64,000 nt of DNA from Stappia sp. Its GTDB lineage: Bacteria > Pseudomonadota > Alphaproteobacteria > Rhizobiales > Stappiaceae. Within the stretch, counting starts at the first letter, position 1. Every line of letters begins with the position of its first letter. Shown piece after piece: positions 17,547-25,624 of this stretch. Made by a program: the position numbers and the translations under genes. The stretch lies in NCBI RefSeq assembly GCF_040110915.1, contig NZ_CP157793.1, forward strand, positions 3,484,939 through 3,548,938, given 5' to 3'. Under the pieces are notes generated by a model that was given only the letters and a program-made list of their open reading frames with translations, was not told the origin of the DNA and searched no databases.

Positions 17547-19349
17547 ATGAGCGAACGCGAGCCCGTGGCCATACGTATCGCGACGCAAACCGACGGCGGT
17601 GCGCGCACGATCGCAGGCCGCCTCGGCGTGGATGCCTCCGGCTCGGGCGCCGCTTCAACCGCCCCACGCGATCCGGCGACCGCCTTTCAGGTGCGCCTCA
17701 GCGAGGCGCCGGCGCTGTCCGACGCGCGCACCCTCGATGCGCTCGCCGTCTTCGATGCGCCATCGCTCGCCCGGCATCTGCCGGAGCTGAAGCCCGCCGG
17801 CCTGCTCGTCATCGACCGGGATGTGCTCGCGGCCGTGCGCGCCGCCGGCGACCCGTCGCTCGACGGCTATGCGCTGCTCGACGTGCCCGGCCGATCGGTT
17901 GCCCGCATGGTTCCTGCGAGCAACCCGGACGCCTCCCATGCGGGCGACACCCTGCGGCTGGCCTGGGCGCTCGGGCTGCTGCTGTGGCTCTACGGACTAG
18001 AGACCGCAAGCTCCCAGGCCTGGCTCGAAGCGCGGACCGACGCGACGCCGGAGCGTGCCGCGCTCGAGCTTGCCGCGCTCAAGGCCGGCTACGACCATGG
18101 CGCGATGTCTGCGCTACCGCGCGATCTCGGCCCCGTCGCCTGGCCCACGGGCGCCGCGCCGGTGTCCACGCCCGGGCAAGGCCCCCGCGCGCCGGGCACC
18201 TGGCGCATGATCACCGGCGGCGAGGCGCTCGCCTTCGGCCTTCTCGCCGGCGCGCAGGATCTGGGGCTCGACCCGGCCTATTGCTCCGCGAACGGCGCGG
18301 GGTCCGGGCACGTCCACGCCCATCTGACCGCCCTGGCGGGGGAAACGGGCCTGCGGCTCGTGCCCTGCGAGGATGTCGCCTCCGCGGTCCATGCGGCCTT
18401 CGGCGCCGCCTTCGCCGGGGCGCTCGCGCTTGTCGCGACCCGCGGCCCCGGGCTCGCTGCGGCCAGCGACGGGCTGGGGCTCGCGGTCGCCGCCGAACTG
18501 CCGCTGGTGCTCGTCCACACGCAGCAGGTCGGCCCGTCCGCCGGGATCCCGCCGCTTGGCGCGCAGGGCGATCTTCTGGCGGCGCGCGGCGGGCGCACCG
18601 GCGACGCGCCGTGCCCGGTGCTGGCCGCGCGCGGCCCGGCCCATGCCTTCGCGGTGGCGCGCGAGGCGGTGCGCATGGCGGTCGCCCATATGACGCCGGT
18701 GATCGTGCTGGCCGAGGCGGATCTGCTGCGCGCGGCCGAGCCCTTCCGCATCCCGCAGCTGCCGCCCGCGAGCCCGCCGACGCCGGCGCAGGCGGTGCCG
18801 GAGCGTTTCCGGCCCTACGACCGGGACCCGCGCACGCTGGCGCGGCCCTGGGCGGTGCCCGGCACGCCCGGCGGCGCGCATCGCGTCGGCGGTCTGGAAC
18901 GCCACGCCTCCAGCGGGGCCATCTGCCTCGATCCCGACAATCACGCCCGGATGCGCGGCCTGCGCCACCGCAAGGTGCAGCTCATCGCCGAGCGCGAGCC
19001 GGAAGTGGATCTCGCCGCCGGCCTGCCGGGCGACGACGTGCTCTTCGTCGGCTGGGGCGGCACCCATGCGACCATCGCGACCGCCGTCGCGCGGCTGCGG
19101 CGCGACGGTGTGCCGGCCGCCCATCTTCACCTGGAAATGCTCCATCCCCTGCCACGCGGGCTGGCGCCTCTGGTGCGCGCGGCCCGTCACGTGCTCGTGC
19201 CCGAAGGCAACGCGGGCCAGCTTGTCGGCCTGATCCGCGCGGCCTGTCTGGTCGACGCGGTGCCGGTGGAGGCGGCCTCGGGCGTCAGCCCGCGCGCCAT
19301 CGATCTCGAGACGGCCGCGCGCGCCTGCATGGGCGAGGCCTACGCATGA
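17547..19349 (+). CDS. Divergent KorA-like 2-oxoacid:acceptor oxidoreductase alpha (gamma-alpha fusion)
   Basis: A 600-residue protein with the architecture of fused gamma-alpha subunits of 2-oxoacid:ferredoxin oxidoreductases: a weak gamma domain (residues 45-200), then an alpha domain from about residue 217 (MITGGEALAFGLLAGAQDLG). The block ATRGPGLAAASDGLGLAVAA followed by VGPSAGIPP is clearly homologous to the canonical ATSGPG...QRxGPSTGxPT. However, the usual YPITPSSE substrate loop is replaced by CSANGAGSGHVHA. Stop and next start overlap (ATGA), coupling it to the beta-like subunit. No ferredoxin gene is adjacent. Function therefore probably differs from ordinary 2-oxoglutarate oxidation; it could be a degenerate or neofunctionalised enzyme. 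Confidence 0.75.
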   Translation: MSEREPVAIRIATQTDGGARTIAGRLGVDASGSGAASTAPRDPATAFQVRLSEAPALSDARTLDALAVFDAPSLARHLPELKPAGLLVIDRDVLAAVRAAGDPSLDGYALLDVPGRSVARMVPASNPDASHAGDTLRLAWALGLLLWLYGLETASSQAWLEARTDATPERAALELAALKAGYDHGAMSALPRDLGPVAWPTGAAPVSTPGQGPRAPGTWRMITGGEALAFGLLAGAQDLGLDPAYCSANGAGSGHVHAHLTALAGETGLRLVPCEDVASAVHAAFGAAFAGALALVATRGPGLAAASDGLGLAVAAELPLVLVHTQQVGPSAGIPPLGAQGDLLAARGGRTGDAPCPVLAARGPAHAFAVAREAVRMAVAHMTPVIVLAEADLLRAAEPFRIPQLPPASPPTPAQAVPERFRPYDRDPRTLARPWAVPGTPGGAHRVGGLERHASSGAICLDPDNHARMRGLRHRKVQLIAEREPEVDLAAGLPGDDVLFVGWGGTHATIATAVARLRRDGVPAAHLHLEMLHPLPRGLAPLVRAARHVLVPEGNAGQLVGLIRAACLVDAVPVEAASGVSPRAIDLETAARACMGEAYA

Positions 19350-20389
19350 GCGATGCCACGCGCGCCCCCGGCACGCCGGCGACCGTCGACGGGTGCCCCG
19401 GCTGCGGCAACCGCGCGCTCGCCGACGCCTTGCAAGACGTGCTGAGCGCGGCCGGCATCGCGCCCCACGCGGCGGTCTTCGTATGCGGCACCGGCTGCGC
19501 CGCGCGCCTCGCCGGTCACCTGGGCGTCTATGGCGTGCATTCGGTCCCCGGCCCGACCGCCGCCGTGGCAAGCGGCATCGCGCGGGTCTCGCCGGGGCTC
19601 GATATCTGGCTGATCTGCGAGGCCGACGACGCGCTCGGCTCCGGCATGAGCGCCTTCACCCATCTGCTGCGCCACGATCTCGACGTGACCTGTCTGGTCC
19701 TGACCGGAGCGGACGCCGGCTGCGTCTGGCCGCACCCGGGGCCATCGCCCCAAATCGGGACCGCACGCGCCTCCCGCGCAGCCGCCCTCGATCAGCGGCA
19801 TGCAAGCGCGCTCACACCGGCCCGCCTCGCGCTTGCCGCCGGGGCCGGCTTCGTGGCCCGCACCGGTGAAGACGACGCGGCCCACCTTTCTCAAGTGCTC
19901 GCCGCCGCCCACGCCCATCGCGGCAGCGCCGTCGTCGAGGTACGCCGGGCCTGCCAGGCGACCGACGCAGCGCGCCCGGTCACGCCGGACACCGTGCTGT
20001 CGCTCGTCGAGGGCGCGCCCCTGCGCTACGGCCTCGACGGATCGAAAGCGCTGAGGCTCGAGCCCCGCCGGCTCGCCCTGAGCGTCGTTTCGCGTGACGG
20101 CGGGACGATGGACGCGGGCGACGCGTTGCTGCACGACCCGGCCAACCGCATGCTCGCGACGCTGCTGGCCGATCTGCCAACGCCTGACCTGCCCGAGCCC
20201 TGCGGGATCCTCTTCCGCGCCGTCGGGCCCGGCGCAAAAAAGAAAGGCGCCGCCGGGCCCGGCGCAGGAGGAGAACACGCCGCCACGCCCGGCGCCCCCG
20301 GGACGCCCCCTCCCGAACCCGACCTTCAGGCCCGGCGCGATGCGCTCGCGGCGATCCTGCACCGCGCCCCGACCTGGGACGAGCGCTGA
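19346..20389 (+). CDS. Divergent KorB-like beta subunit lacking the canonical thiamine-diphosphate motif
   Basis: A 347-residue partner of the KorA-like protein. CPGCG at residues 17-21 and the later VCGTGCAAR retain the cysteines that bind the [4Fe-4S] cluster in KorB, and VHSVPGPTAAVASGIA aligns with the canonical HGRAxPVAxGxK. The thiamine-diphosphate/magnesium motif GDGDAL is instead EADDAL (residues 92-97), and the downstream Asn-containing NNxxYG element is TGADAG. The expected Asp and Asn metal ligands are therefore not visible. The C-terminus carries a low-complexity Gly/Pro/Ala linker (GPGAKKKGAAGPGAGGE), repeated at DNA level. Translationally coupled to KorA; an aminotransferase follows after 115 bp. 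Confidence 0.72.
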   Translation: MSDATRAPGTPATVDGCPGCGNRALADALQDVLSAAGIAPHAAVFVCGTGCAARLAGHLGVYGVHSVPGPTAAVASGIARVSPGLDIWLICEADDALGSGMSAFTHLLRHDLDVTCLVLTGADAGCVWPHPGPSPQIGTARASRAAALDQRHASALTPARLALAAGAGFVARTGEDDAAHLSQVLAAAHAHRGSAVVEVRRACQATDAARPVTPDTVLSLVEGAPLRYGLDGSKALRLEPRRLALSVVSRDGGTMDAGDALLHDPANRMLATLLADLPTPDLPEPCGILFRAVGPGAKKKGAAGPGAGGEHAATPGAPGTPPPEPDLQARRDALAAILHRAPTWDER

Positions 20390-20504
20390 GCGCGACGCCA
20401 TCCGTTTCACCAGCGCGCGCGACGCGATAGAAAGGCGACGAAGGAGCGGGAGGCCGGCGCCCGATGGGGAGGCGCGCCTCGGACAATCCCGCGCGGGAGG
20501 ACAC

Positions 20505-21683
20505 ATGCTGAAAACCATCGAGGGCTTCGAGCGCATCGGCGAGGAAAACGCCTTCGCCGTTCTGGCGCGGGCGACGGAGCTTGCCGCGCAGGGGCGCGAC
20601 ATCATCAATCTGGGGATCGGTCAGCCGGATTTCCGCACGCCCGAACACATCGTCGAGGCGGCGGTCAAGGCGCTGCGGGACGGTCATCATGGCTATACGC
20701 CTGCGCCCGGCATTCTCCCGCTGCGCGAGGCGGTCGCCGCCGATCTGCACACGCGGCTTTCGGTGGAGGTCTCACCGGACAATGTGGTCATCGTGCCGGG
20801 CGGCAAGGTCACCATGTTCATGGCGATCCTGATGTTCGGCGAGCCCGGCGTCGACATTCTCTATCCCGACCCGGGCTTTCCCATCTACCGCTCGATGATC
20901 GAGTTCACCGGCGCGCGGCCCGTTCCGGTTCCGATCCGCGAGGAGAACGACTTCGCCTTTTCGGCGGAGGAAACGCTCGAGCTGATCACGCCCGCGACCC
21001 GCCTCGTGATCCTCAATTCGCCGGCCAATCCGACCGGCGGCGTCACGCCGCGCGGCGAGATCGAGGCCCTCGTCGCCGGGCTGGAGGCACGTCCCGACAT
21101 CGCGATCCTCTCCGACGAGATCTACGGCCAGATGACCTACGACGGCGCGGAGCATTGCTCGCTGCTGGAGTTCGAGGCGGTGCGCGACCGGGTGATCCTG
21201 CTGGACGGCTGGTCGAAGACCTATGCCATGACCGGCTGGCGGATGGGCTATGCGGTGTGGCCGGATCAACTCATCGACAAGGCCCGCAAGCTCGCCGTCA
21301 ACGCCTGGTCCTGCGTCAATGCGCCGGCACAATACGCCGGGATCGCCGCGCTCACCGGCCCGCAGAACGCGGTCGCGGAGATGATGCGCGCCTTCGACGC
21401 CCGGCGCCGGCTGGTGGTGGAGGGGCTGAACGCGCTGCCCGGGGTCAGGGCGAAGACGCCGATGGGCGCCTTCTACGCGTTTCCCAATATCGCGGACACG
21501 GGCTGGAAGGCGAAGGCGCTCGCCGGCGCGCTTCTGGAGGACGCCGGCGTCGCGGTGATCGGCGGGCCGGATTTCGGCATTCTGGGCGAGGGCTATATCC
21601 GCCTGTCCTACGCCAATTCGGCGGAGAACATCGCTCGCGCGCTGAAGCGCATGGACGGCTTCCTGCGCGAGCGCGCCGGCTGA
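20505..21683 (+). CDS. Class I PLP-dependent aminotransferase
   Basis: A 392-residue fold-type I aminotransferase. The aspartate-aminotransferase-like landmarks are NLGIGQPDFRTPEH, the Asn/Pro block LNSPANPTGG, SDEIYGQM, and the PLP-binding lysine in DGWSKTYAMTGWRMGY; the substrate-carboxylate arginine is in GYIRLSYANS. GGGAGG sits 6 nt before the ATG. It follows the KorA/KorB-like pair by 115 bp on the same strand, so it may supply that pair with a 2-oxoacid by transamination. Substrate cannot be specified; broad aromatic/aspartate activity is typical. A three-copy hairpin repeat begins 12 bp after its stop. Confidence 0.9.
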   Translation: MLKTIEGFERIGEENAFAVLARATELAAQGRDIINLGIGQPDFRTPEHIVEAAVKALRDGHHGYTPAPGILPLREAVAADLHTRLSVEVSPDNVVIVPGGKVTMFMAILMFGEPGVDILYPDPGFPIYRSMIEFTGARPVPVPIREENDFAFSAEETLELITPATRLVILNSPANPTGGVTPRGEIEALVAGLEARPDIAILSDEIYGQMTYDGAEHCSLLEFEAVRDRVILLDGWSKTYAMTGWRMGYAVWPDQLIDKARKLAVNAWSCVNAPAQYAGIAALTGPQNAVAEMMRAFDARRRLVVEGLNALPGVRAKTPMGAFYAFPNIADTGWKAKALAGALLEDAGVAVIGGPDFGILGEGYIRLSYANSAENIARALKRMDGFLRERAG

Positions 21684-21695
21684 GCGATCCTCTGG

Positions 21696-21802
21696 CCGGC
21701 GCCGCCCAGGCGCCGGTGATACCGGTTCCCCTCCGGCGCCGCTCAGGCGCCGGTGATACCGGTTCCCCCCCGGCGCCGTCAGGCGCCGGCGATGCCGGTT
21801 CC
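21696..21802. repeat. 37-bp tandem repeat, three copies, each with a hairpin
   Basis: Units begin at 21696, 21733 and 21770 (period 37; last copy incomplete). Each contains CCGGCGCC, a 4-5 nt loop, and GGCGCCGG, forming an 8-bp perfect stem, then GATACCGGTTCC (GATGCC in the third). The triple hairpin directly follows the aminotransferase stop, so it could terminate or stabilise that transcript, and it also lies over the 3' end of the small minus-strand frame at 21779-21868. Confidence 0.8.
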
Positions 21803-21868
21803 AAAGAACAGAAGAGAAATCGTCGCCCAGCCGATGACGGCCGGCAGGCGGCTCGCGATCCGGTGCAT
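21779..21868 (-). CDS. Possible 29-residue single-helix small membrane protein
   Basis: A short frame too small for standard gene calling. It encodes a basic start (MHRIASR), then one continuous hydrophobic stretch (AVIGWATISLLFFGTGIAGA), and stops; this is a plausible single-pass small membrane protein. AAAGGA lies about 9 nt before the ATG. Its last codons and stop fall inside the third copy of the 37-bp repeat. It is downstream of and co-oriented with the 2-hydroxyacid dehydrogenase gene. It could also be chance, since no homologue is recognised. Confidence 0.3.
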   Translation of the reverse strand: MHRIASRLPAVIGWATISLLFFGTGIAGA

Positions 21869-21986
21869 TTGCGTCAATCCTTTCACGCGCTCGTTGCCAT
21901 TCACGCGCTCCAAGGCCGCCTTGCGCTGCGGCGGCCCGCGGATGCCTCAAATTGCACCGAACGGATTAACGCTTCGTTAAGAGGCG

Positions 21987-22982
21987 TTAACCACCCTTAA
22001 CAAAAGGGGTTTCAGGCACCGGTGTGCGCGGCGCGCCATCCCTGAACCAACCGATCAGATTGTCCGCCACCAGCTCGCCCATGGCGTTTCGCGTGTGCAC
22101 CGACGCCGAGCCCACATGCGGCAGCAGCACAACGCGCTCCATGTCCATCAAGGCCTGCGGCACATGCGGCTCGTCCTCGAAGACGTCGAGCCCGGCGCCA
22201 TGGATCGTGCCGGCCTGCAGCGCGGCGACGAGCGCCGCCTCGTCGATCACCGTGCCGCGCCCCACGTTGATCACCAGTCCCTGTGGACCGAGCGCCTCCA
22301 GCACCTCGGCATTCACCAGAGCTTGCGTCCCCGCGCCGCCCGGTGCGACGACCATCAGCGTGTCGCAGGCCTCGGCGAGGGCGAGCAACGTGTCGTGATA
22401 GGGGTAGGCGACATCCGCCTGCCGGCTGCGCCCGTGATACTGCACGGCAAGCCCGAAAGCCTCCGCCCGCCGGGCGATGGCCTTGCCGATGCGCCCCAGC
22501 CCGAGGATGCCGAGCGTGCGCCCGCGCAAGGTGGCCGGCGTCAGCGGATAGGGCCCCTCCGACACCCAGCGCCCGGCGCGCAGATAGCGCTCGGCCGCCG
22601 ACAATTGCCGGGCCGTCATCAGCAGCAGGCCCATGGCGGTGTCGGCCACCTCCTCGGTGAGGACGTCCGGCGTGTTGGTCACGCAGATCCCCCGCGTCGC
22701 GCAATGGGCCGCGTCGACGGAATCGTAGCCCACGCCGAAGCTCGCGACGATTTCGAGCGCGGGAAAGAGATCGATCGCGGCCGCATCGAGTGGCGCATGC
22801 GCCCCGCAGGCGATCCCGCGCACGCGGGCGCGCAGATCCTCGGGCATGTCCGCCAGCCCTCCCCCATCGCCGTGCAGGATGAAATGCGGTGCCAGCGTCT
22901 CGCGCACGATGGCCGGCAACCGGCCGAAGACCGCAAGCGCCGCAAGTGCTTCCGATGCATGTGCCCCCGATTCCTGTCCCAC
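21987..22982 (-). CDS. D-isomer-specific 2-hydroxyacid dehydrogenase
   Basis: A 331-residue NAD(P)-dependent reductase of the glyoxylate/hydroxypyruvate reductase group. The nucleotide site is GILGLGRIGKAIARR; catalytic Arg, Glu and His are in NVGRGTVIDEAAL, DVFEDEP and LLPHVGSAS. A GTG start at 22982 is chosen: it is preceded by GAGGGGAGGAGAG at ideal spacing and matches family length, whereas the upstream ATG at 23048 overlaps the regulator gene and adds an Arg/Gln-rich leader. It lies 62 bp after the LacI-family gene on the same strand, so the LacI protein probably controls both. Confidence 0.88.
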   Translation of the reverse strand: MGQESGAHASEALAALAVFGRLPAIVRETLAPHFILHGDGGGLADMPEDLRARVRGIACGAHAPLDAAAIDLFPALEIVASFGVGYDSVDAAHCATRGICVTNTPDVLTEEVADTAMGLLLMTARQLSAAERYLRAGRWVSEGPYPLTPATLRGRTLGILGLGRIGKAIARRAEAFGLAVQYHGRSRQADVAYPYHDTLLALAEACDTLMVVAPGGAGTQALVNAEVLEALGPQGLVINVGRGTVIDEAALVAALQAGTIHGAGLDVFEDEPHVPQALMDMERVVLLPHVGSASVHTRNAMGELVADNLIGWFRDGAPRTPVPETPFVKGG

Positions 22983-23044
22983 TGGTTCTCTCCTCCCCTC
23001 GTGGTGTTCCTGTTGTCCCGGCCGATGCGTCCGCGCGCGCGGTC

Positions 23045-24226
23045 TCATGACCGGCGGTCCCGCACGGCCGCAGCCGCCGGCGTCGCCGTCGCGGGCCTGT
23101 CCGTTTCCCCGGCGGGCGGTGGCGGCGTGCTGTCGCGCACGCACAGTCGCGGCGCAATCAGCAGGCGCTCCGGCGCAACCGGCGCTCCCGCCACCTGGCG
23201 CAGGATCAGCTCCGCCGCCCGGCGTCCGATCTCCTCCGCCCCGTTCCACACCGAGGTGAGCGCCGGCGAACAGCCTTCCGCCGCATCCGTATCGTCGTAG
23301 CCGGCGACCGCCATGTCCCGCCCGGGCACCAGCCCCGCGCGCCGCAGGCCCGTATAGAGCCCCTGCGCGATCAGGTCGTTGAAGGCGAAAAGCGCCGTCG
23401 GGCGCGGGCGCGCTGCAAGAAGCCGCGGCACGACGGCCCGGCCATCGGCCTGCGTCATGGCTTCGGGAATGTCGATCTGCGCCGCCGGATCGAGGCCCGC
23501 GTCGGCAAGCGCGGCCCGCCAGCCGGCCGCGCGCGCGCGCCCCGCCGAGCTTTCCCGCCGGCCGCCGATCATGGCGATCCGCCGATGCCCTTGCGCGATC
23601 AGATGCCCGGTGACCAGACGTCCACCGGCGAAATCGTCGCCGCGCACCACCGGCACGCGCGCGCCCTCGAGGTCGCGGCAGATCAGCGTGACGGGCACGC
23701 CCGTCTCCGCCAGCGCATCGATCTCCTGCGCCGTGGTGCCGACGGCGACCGACAGGATCAGCCCGTCGATGCGGTGCTGCAGCACGCTGTCGATGAACCT
23801 GCGCTGGCGGTCGGGATCGTCGCGATGATTGCAGATCAGAACGACCTGATTTTCCCGGCCCAAGGCCTCCTCGAGCGCCCGGAAGACTTCCGCGAAATAG
23901 GGGTTGAGAATGTCGTGAACGGCGACGGCCACCATGTTGCTGCGCGCCGTGCGCAGGGCCGCCGCGGAGCGGTTGTAGATATAGCCGACCTGGCGCGCAT
24001 GCGCCTTGATGCGGCTGCGCGTCTTCGCGGCGACGAGCGGCGAATCCCTGAGCGCCAGCGACACGGTCGCCGTCGAGACGCCGAGCGACTCGGCCATGTC
24101 GCCGAGCGTCACCCGGCGCGCCCGCGCCGACCCTGCTCCGGCCGCACCCTGCGCGTCTTCCGGCGGGGCCGGGCGCGCGTCCGTCGGCTTGGAAAGATCG
24201 TCCCCCTGGGGAGGGTCGTCGCTCAC
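23045..24226 (-). CDS. LacI-family transcriptional repressor
   Basis: A 393-residue regulator. A disordered 36-residue leader precedes the LacI helix-turn-helix (RVTLGDMAESLGVSTATVSL) and hinge helix region (YNRSAAALRTARSNMVAVAV); the periplasmic-binding-like effector domain follows (VHDILNPYFAEVFRALEEAL, DGLILSV, ALFAFNDLIAQGLY). A perfect 12-bp palindrome typical of LacI operators lies 18 bp upstream of the ATG, so autoregulation is likely. The downstream 2-hydroxyacid dehydrogenase is the probable target gene; the inducer might be a hydroxy- or sugar acid. Leader length is unusual and the true start may be internal. Confidence 0.92.
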   Translation of the reverse strand: MSDDPPQGDDLSKPTDARPAPPEDAQGAAGAGSARARRVTLGDMAESLGVSTATVSLALRDSPLVAAKTRSRIKAHARQVGYIYNRSAAALRTARSNMVAVAVHDILNPYFAEVFRALEEALGRENQVVLICNHRDDPDRQRRFIDSVLQHRIDGLILSVAVGTTAQEIDALAETGVPVTLICRDLEGARVPVVRGDDFAGGRLVTGHLIAQGHRRIAMIGGRRESSAGRARAAGWRAALADAGLDPAAQIDIPEAMTQADGRAVVPRLLAARPRPTALFAFNDLIAQGLYTGLRRAGLVPGRDMAVAGYDDTDAAEGCSPALTSVWNGAEEIGRRAAELILRQVAGAPVAPERLLIAPRLCVRDSTPPPPAGETDRPATATPAAAAVRDRRS

Positions 24227-24244
24227 CGGTCGCGGCCTCCGATT

Positions 24245-24256
24245 TCAATCGATTGA
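24245..24256. promoter_or_regulatory. LacI-type operator TCAATCGATTGA
   Basis: Perfect 12-bp palindrome with the central CG pair typical of LacI-family sites, 18 bp upstream of the LacI-family ATG at 24226. This is the expected position of an autoregulatory operator controlling the repressor and the downstream dehydrogenase. Confidence 0.7.
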
Positions 24257-24272
24257 GTTGTCGCGCATTCAC

Positions 24273-24371
24273 GTCTTGCCGGCAAGGCCGGCGGGAGCGT
24301 CTTGCCGGCAAGGCCGGCGGGAGCGTCTTGCCGGCAAGGCCGGCGGGAGCCTCTTGCCGGCAAGGCCGGCG
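24273..24371. repeat. 26-bp tandem repeat, four copies, palindrome-rich
   Basis: Units start at 24273, 24299, 24325 and 24351 with an exact 26-bp period; the fourth is slightly altered and cut short. Each contains TTGCCGGCAA (perfect 10-bp palindrome) and a second GCCGGC, so every unit can fold as GCCGGC-AAG-GCCGGC. The array lies between the 3' end of the DMT gene and the LacI operator, both on the minus strand. Confidence 0.85.
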
Positions 24372-24443
24372 GGCTTTCGTCCCCGGTGCGGGATGGCGCG
24401 GGATGGCGCGGGCACGGGGAAGAACGGACCGCCGCGCGCGCCG

Positions 24444-25412
24444 TCAGATATCGCGCGCCAGCCGCTCCGCGCGCCCGGTCTTTCGTTCGCGATAGAGAAT
24501 ATAGAGGCCGGAGCCGACGATGATCGAGGCGCCAATGAGCGTGAAGATGCCCGGCACATCGCCGAACACGAAGAAGCCGAGCCCCGTCATCCAGATGATC
24601 TGGGTGTACATGAAAGGCGCCAGCACCGGCGCCGGGCTGAGCACATGCGCGCGGATCAGCGCGAAGTGCCCGAGGCCGCCCCAGGCGCCCGTCGACAGGA
24701 GCAGCAGCCAGATCCAGATGTCGTCCGGCGTGGTCCACGACGCGACGCCGAAGGGCGTGATCGCGGCCGCCGCGACGACGCCCGACAGGAACAGCATGCC
24801 CACCGGCGAATCGGTCTGGGCAAGCATGCGCGTCAGGATCGTGTAGAAGGCGTAACAGGTCATCGAGCAGATCGAGAGGATCATCGCCCAGTGGAACCCG
24901 CCGAGACCCGGCCGCGTCACCACGAGCACGCCGATAAAGCCGACAATGATTGCAAGCCACCGCCGCAGACCCGCCCATTCGTTGAGCAAGGGGCCGGCCA
25001 GCGCGGTCACCACGAAGGGCGCGGCGAACATGATCGAGACCGTTTCGGCGAGTTGCAGATGGCGCACCGCGAGGAAATTGAAAACGGTCGTCATCAACAG
25101 AAGCACGGAGCGCACGATCTGCAGCCCCCAGCGCTTCGAGCGGAACACCTCGGGGCTGCGCCAGATCCGGAACAGAAGCGCGGCATAGACGATGTGACTG
25201 ACGAAGCGCACCCAGACGATCTGCTCGGTCGGCAGCGAGGCGGCGAGATATTTCGCGGTCGCATCGAGGCCGGCGAAGCAGAAGACGGCAAAGGACAAGA
25301 GCCCGATCGCGGTCAAACGCTCCGCCGCAGCAGCGCTCTGGGCGGAGGAAACGGTCTCGGGTGTGCTCAAGGCCTTTGCCTTTCCAATGAAGGGGCTTTC
25401 CAGCGAACGCAT
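24444..25412 (-). CDS. DMT-family (EamA) transporter
   Basis: A 322-residue membrane protein with ten predicted helices in two EamA repeats (LDATAKYLAASLPTEQIVWV in the first, SICSMTCYAFYTILTRML in the second). The end is basic (YRERKTGRAERLARDI), typical for these exporters. The start at 25412 is chosen because the conserved part begins about 30 residues later; the open frame runs to 25631 but the extra 73 residues look like non-coding translation and would overlap chrA. It is transcribed divergently from chrA. It is similar in layout to the 10124-11038 transporter but not a close copy. Substrate unknown. Confidence 0.87.
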   Translation of the reverse strand: MRSLESPFIGKAKALSTPETVSSAQSAAAAERLTAIGLLSFAVFCFAGLDATAKYLAASLPTEQIVWVRFVSHIVYAALLFRIWRSPEVFRSKRWGLQIVRSVLLLMTTVFNFLAVRHLQLAETVSIMFAAPFVVTALAGPLLNEWAGLRRWLAIIVGFIGVLVVTRPGLGGFHWAMILSICSMTCYAFYTILTRMLAQTDSPVGMLFLSGVVAAAAITPFGVASWTTPDDIWIWLLLLSTGAWGGLGHFALIRAHVLSPAPVLAPFMYTQIIWMTGLGFFVFGDVPGIFTLIGASIIVGSGLYILYRERKTGRAERLARDI

Positions 25413-25540
25413 CCCGACGACGACCCCATAGGGCCCGCGACGGATTGCGCGACGGGTCCGGTGCGCGAGATGGTGACCTTCGCGGGCCGGACGACAATCG
25501 ATTTGTCTTATAAATGAAACTGTGCGGCGGATCGCCGTCA

Positions 25541-25552
25541 ATGTCATGACAT
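25541..25552. promoter_or_regulatory. 12-bp perfect palindrome ATGTCATGACAT upstream of chrA
   Basis: A perfect dyad in the 212-bp divergent region between the DMT and chrA genes, 72 bp before the chrA start. It is a candidate operator for a chromate-responsive or other regulator; none is adjacent except the MarR gene beyond chrA. Confidence 0.35.
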
Positions 25553-25624
25553 GGAAACGCACACCGGCTATGCGCTCAGGACAACCCGAGTCGCCCGCCC
25601 CCCCGCCTTCCCGGAGCCCGCACC

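Noticed and set aside
21696..21802. CRISPR array
   Set aside because: Three adjacent repeats without unique spacers; the same holds for the 26-bp, 15-bp and 14-bp arrays. No cas genes.
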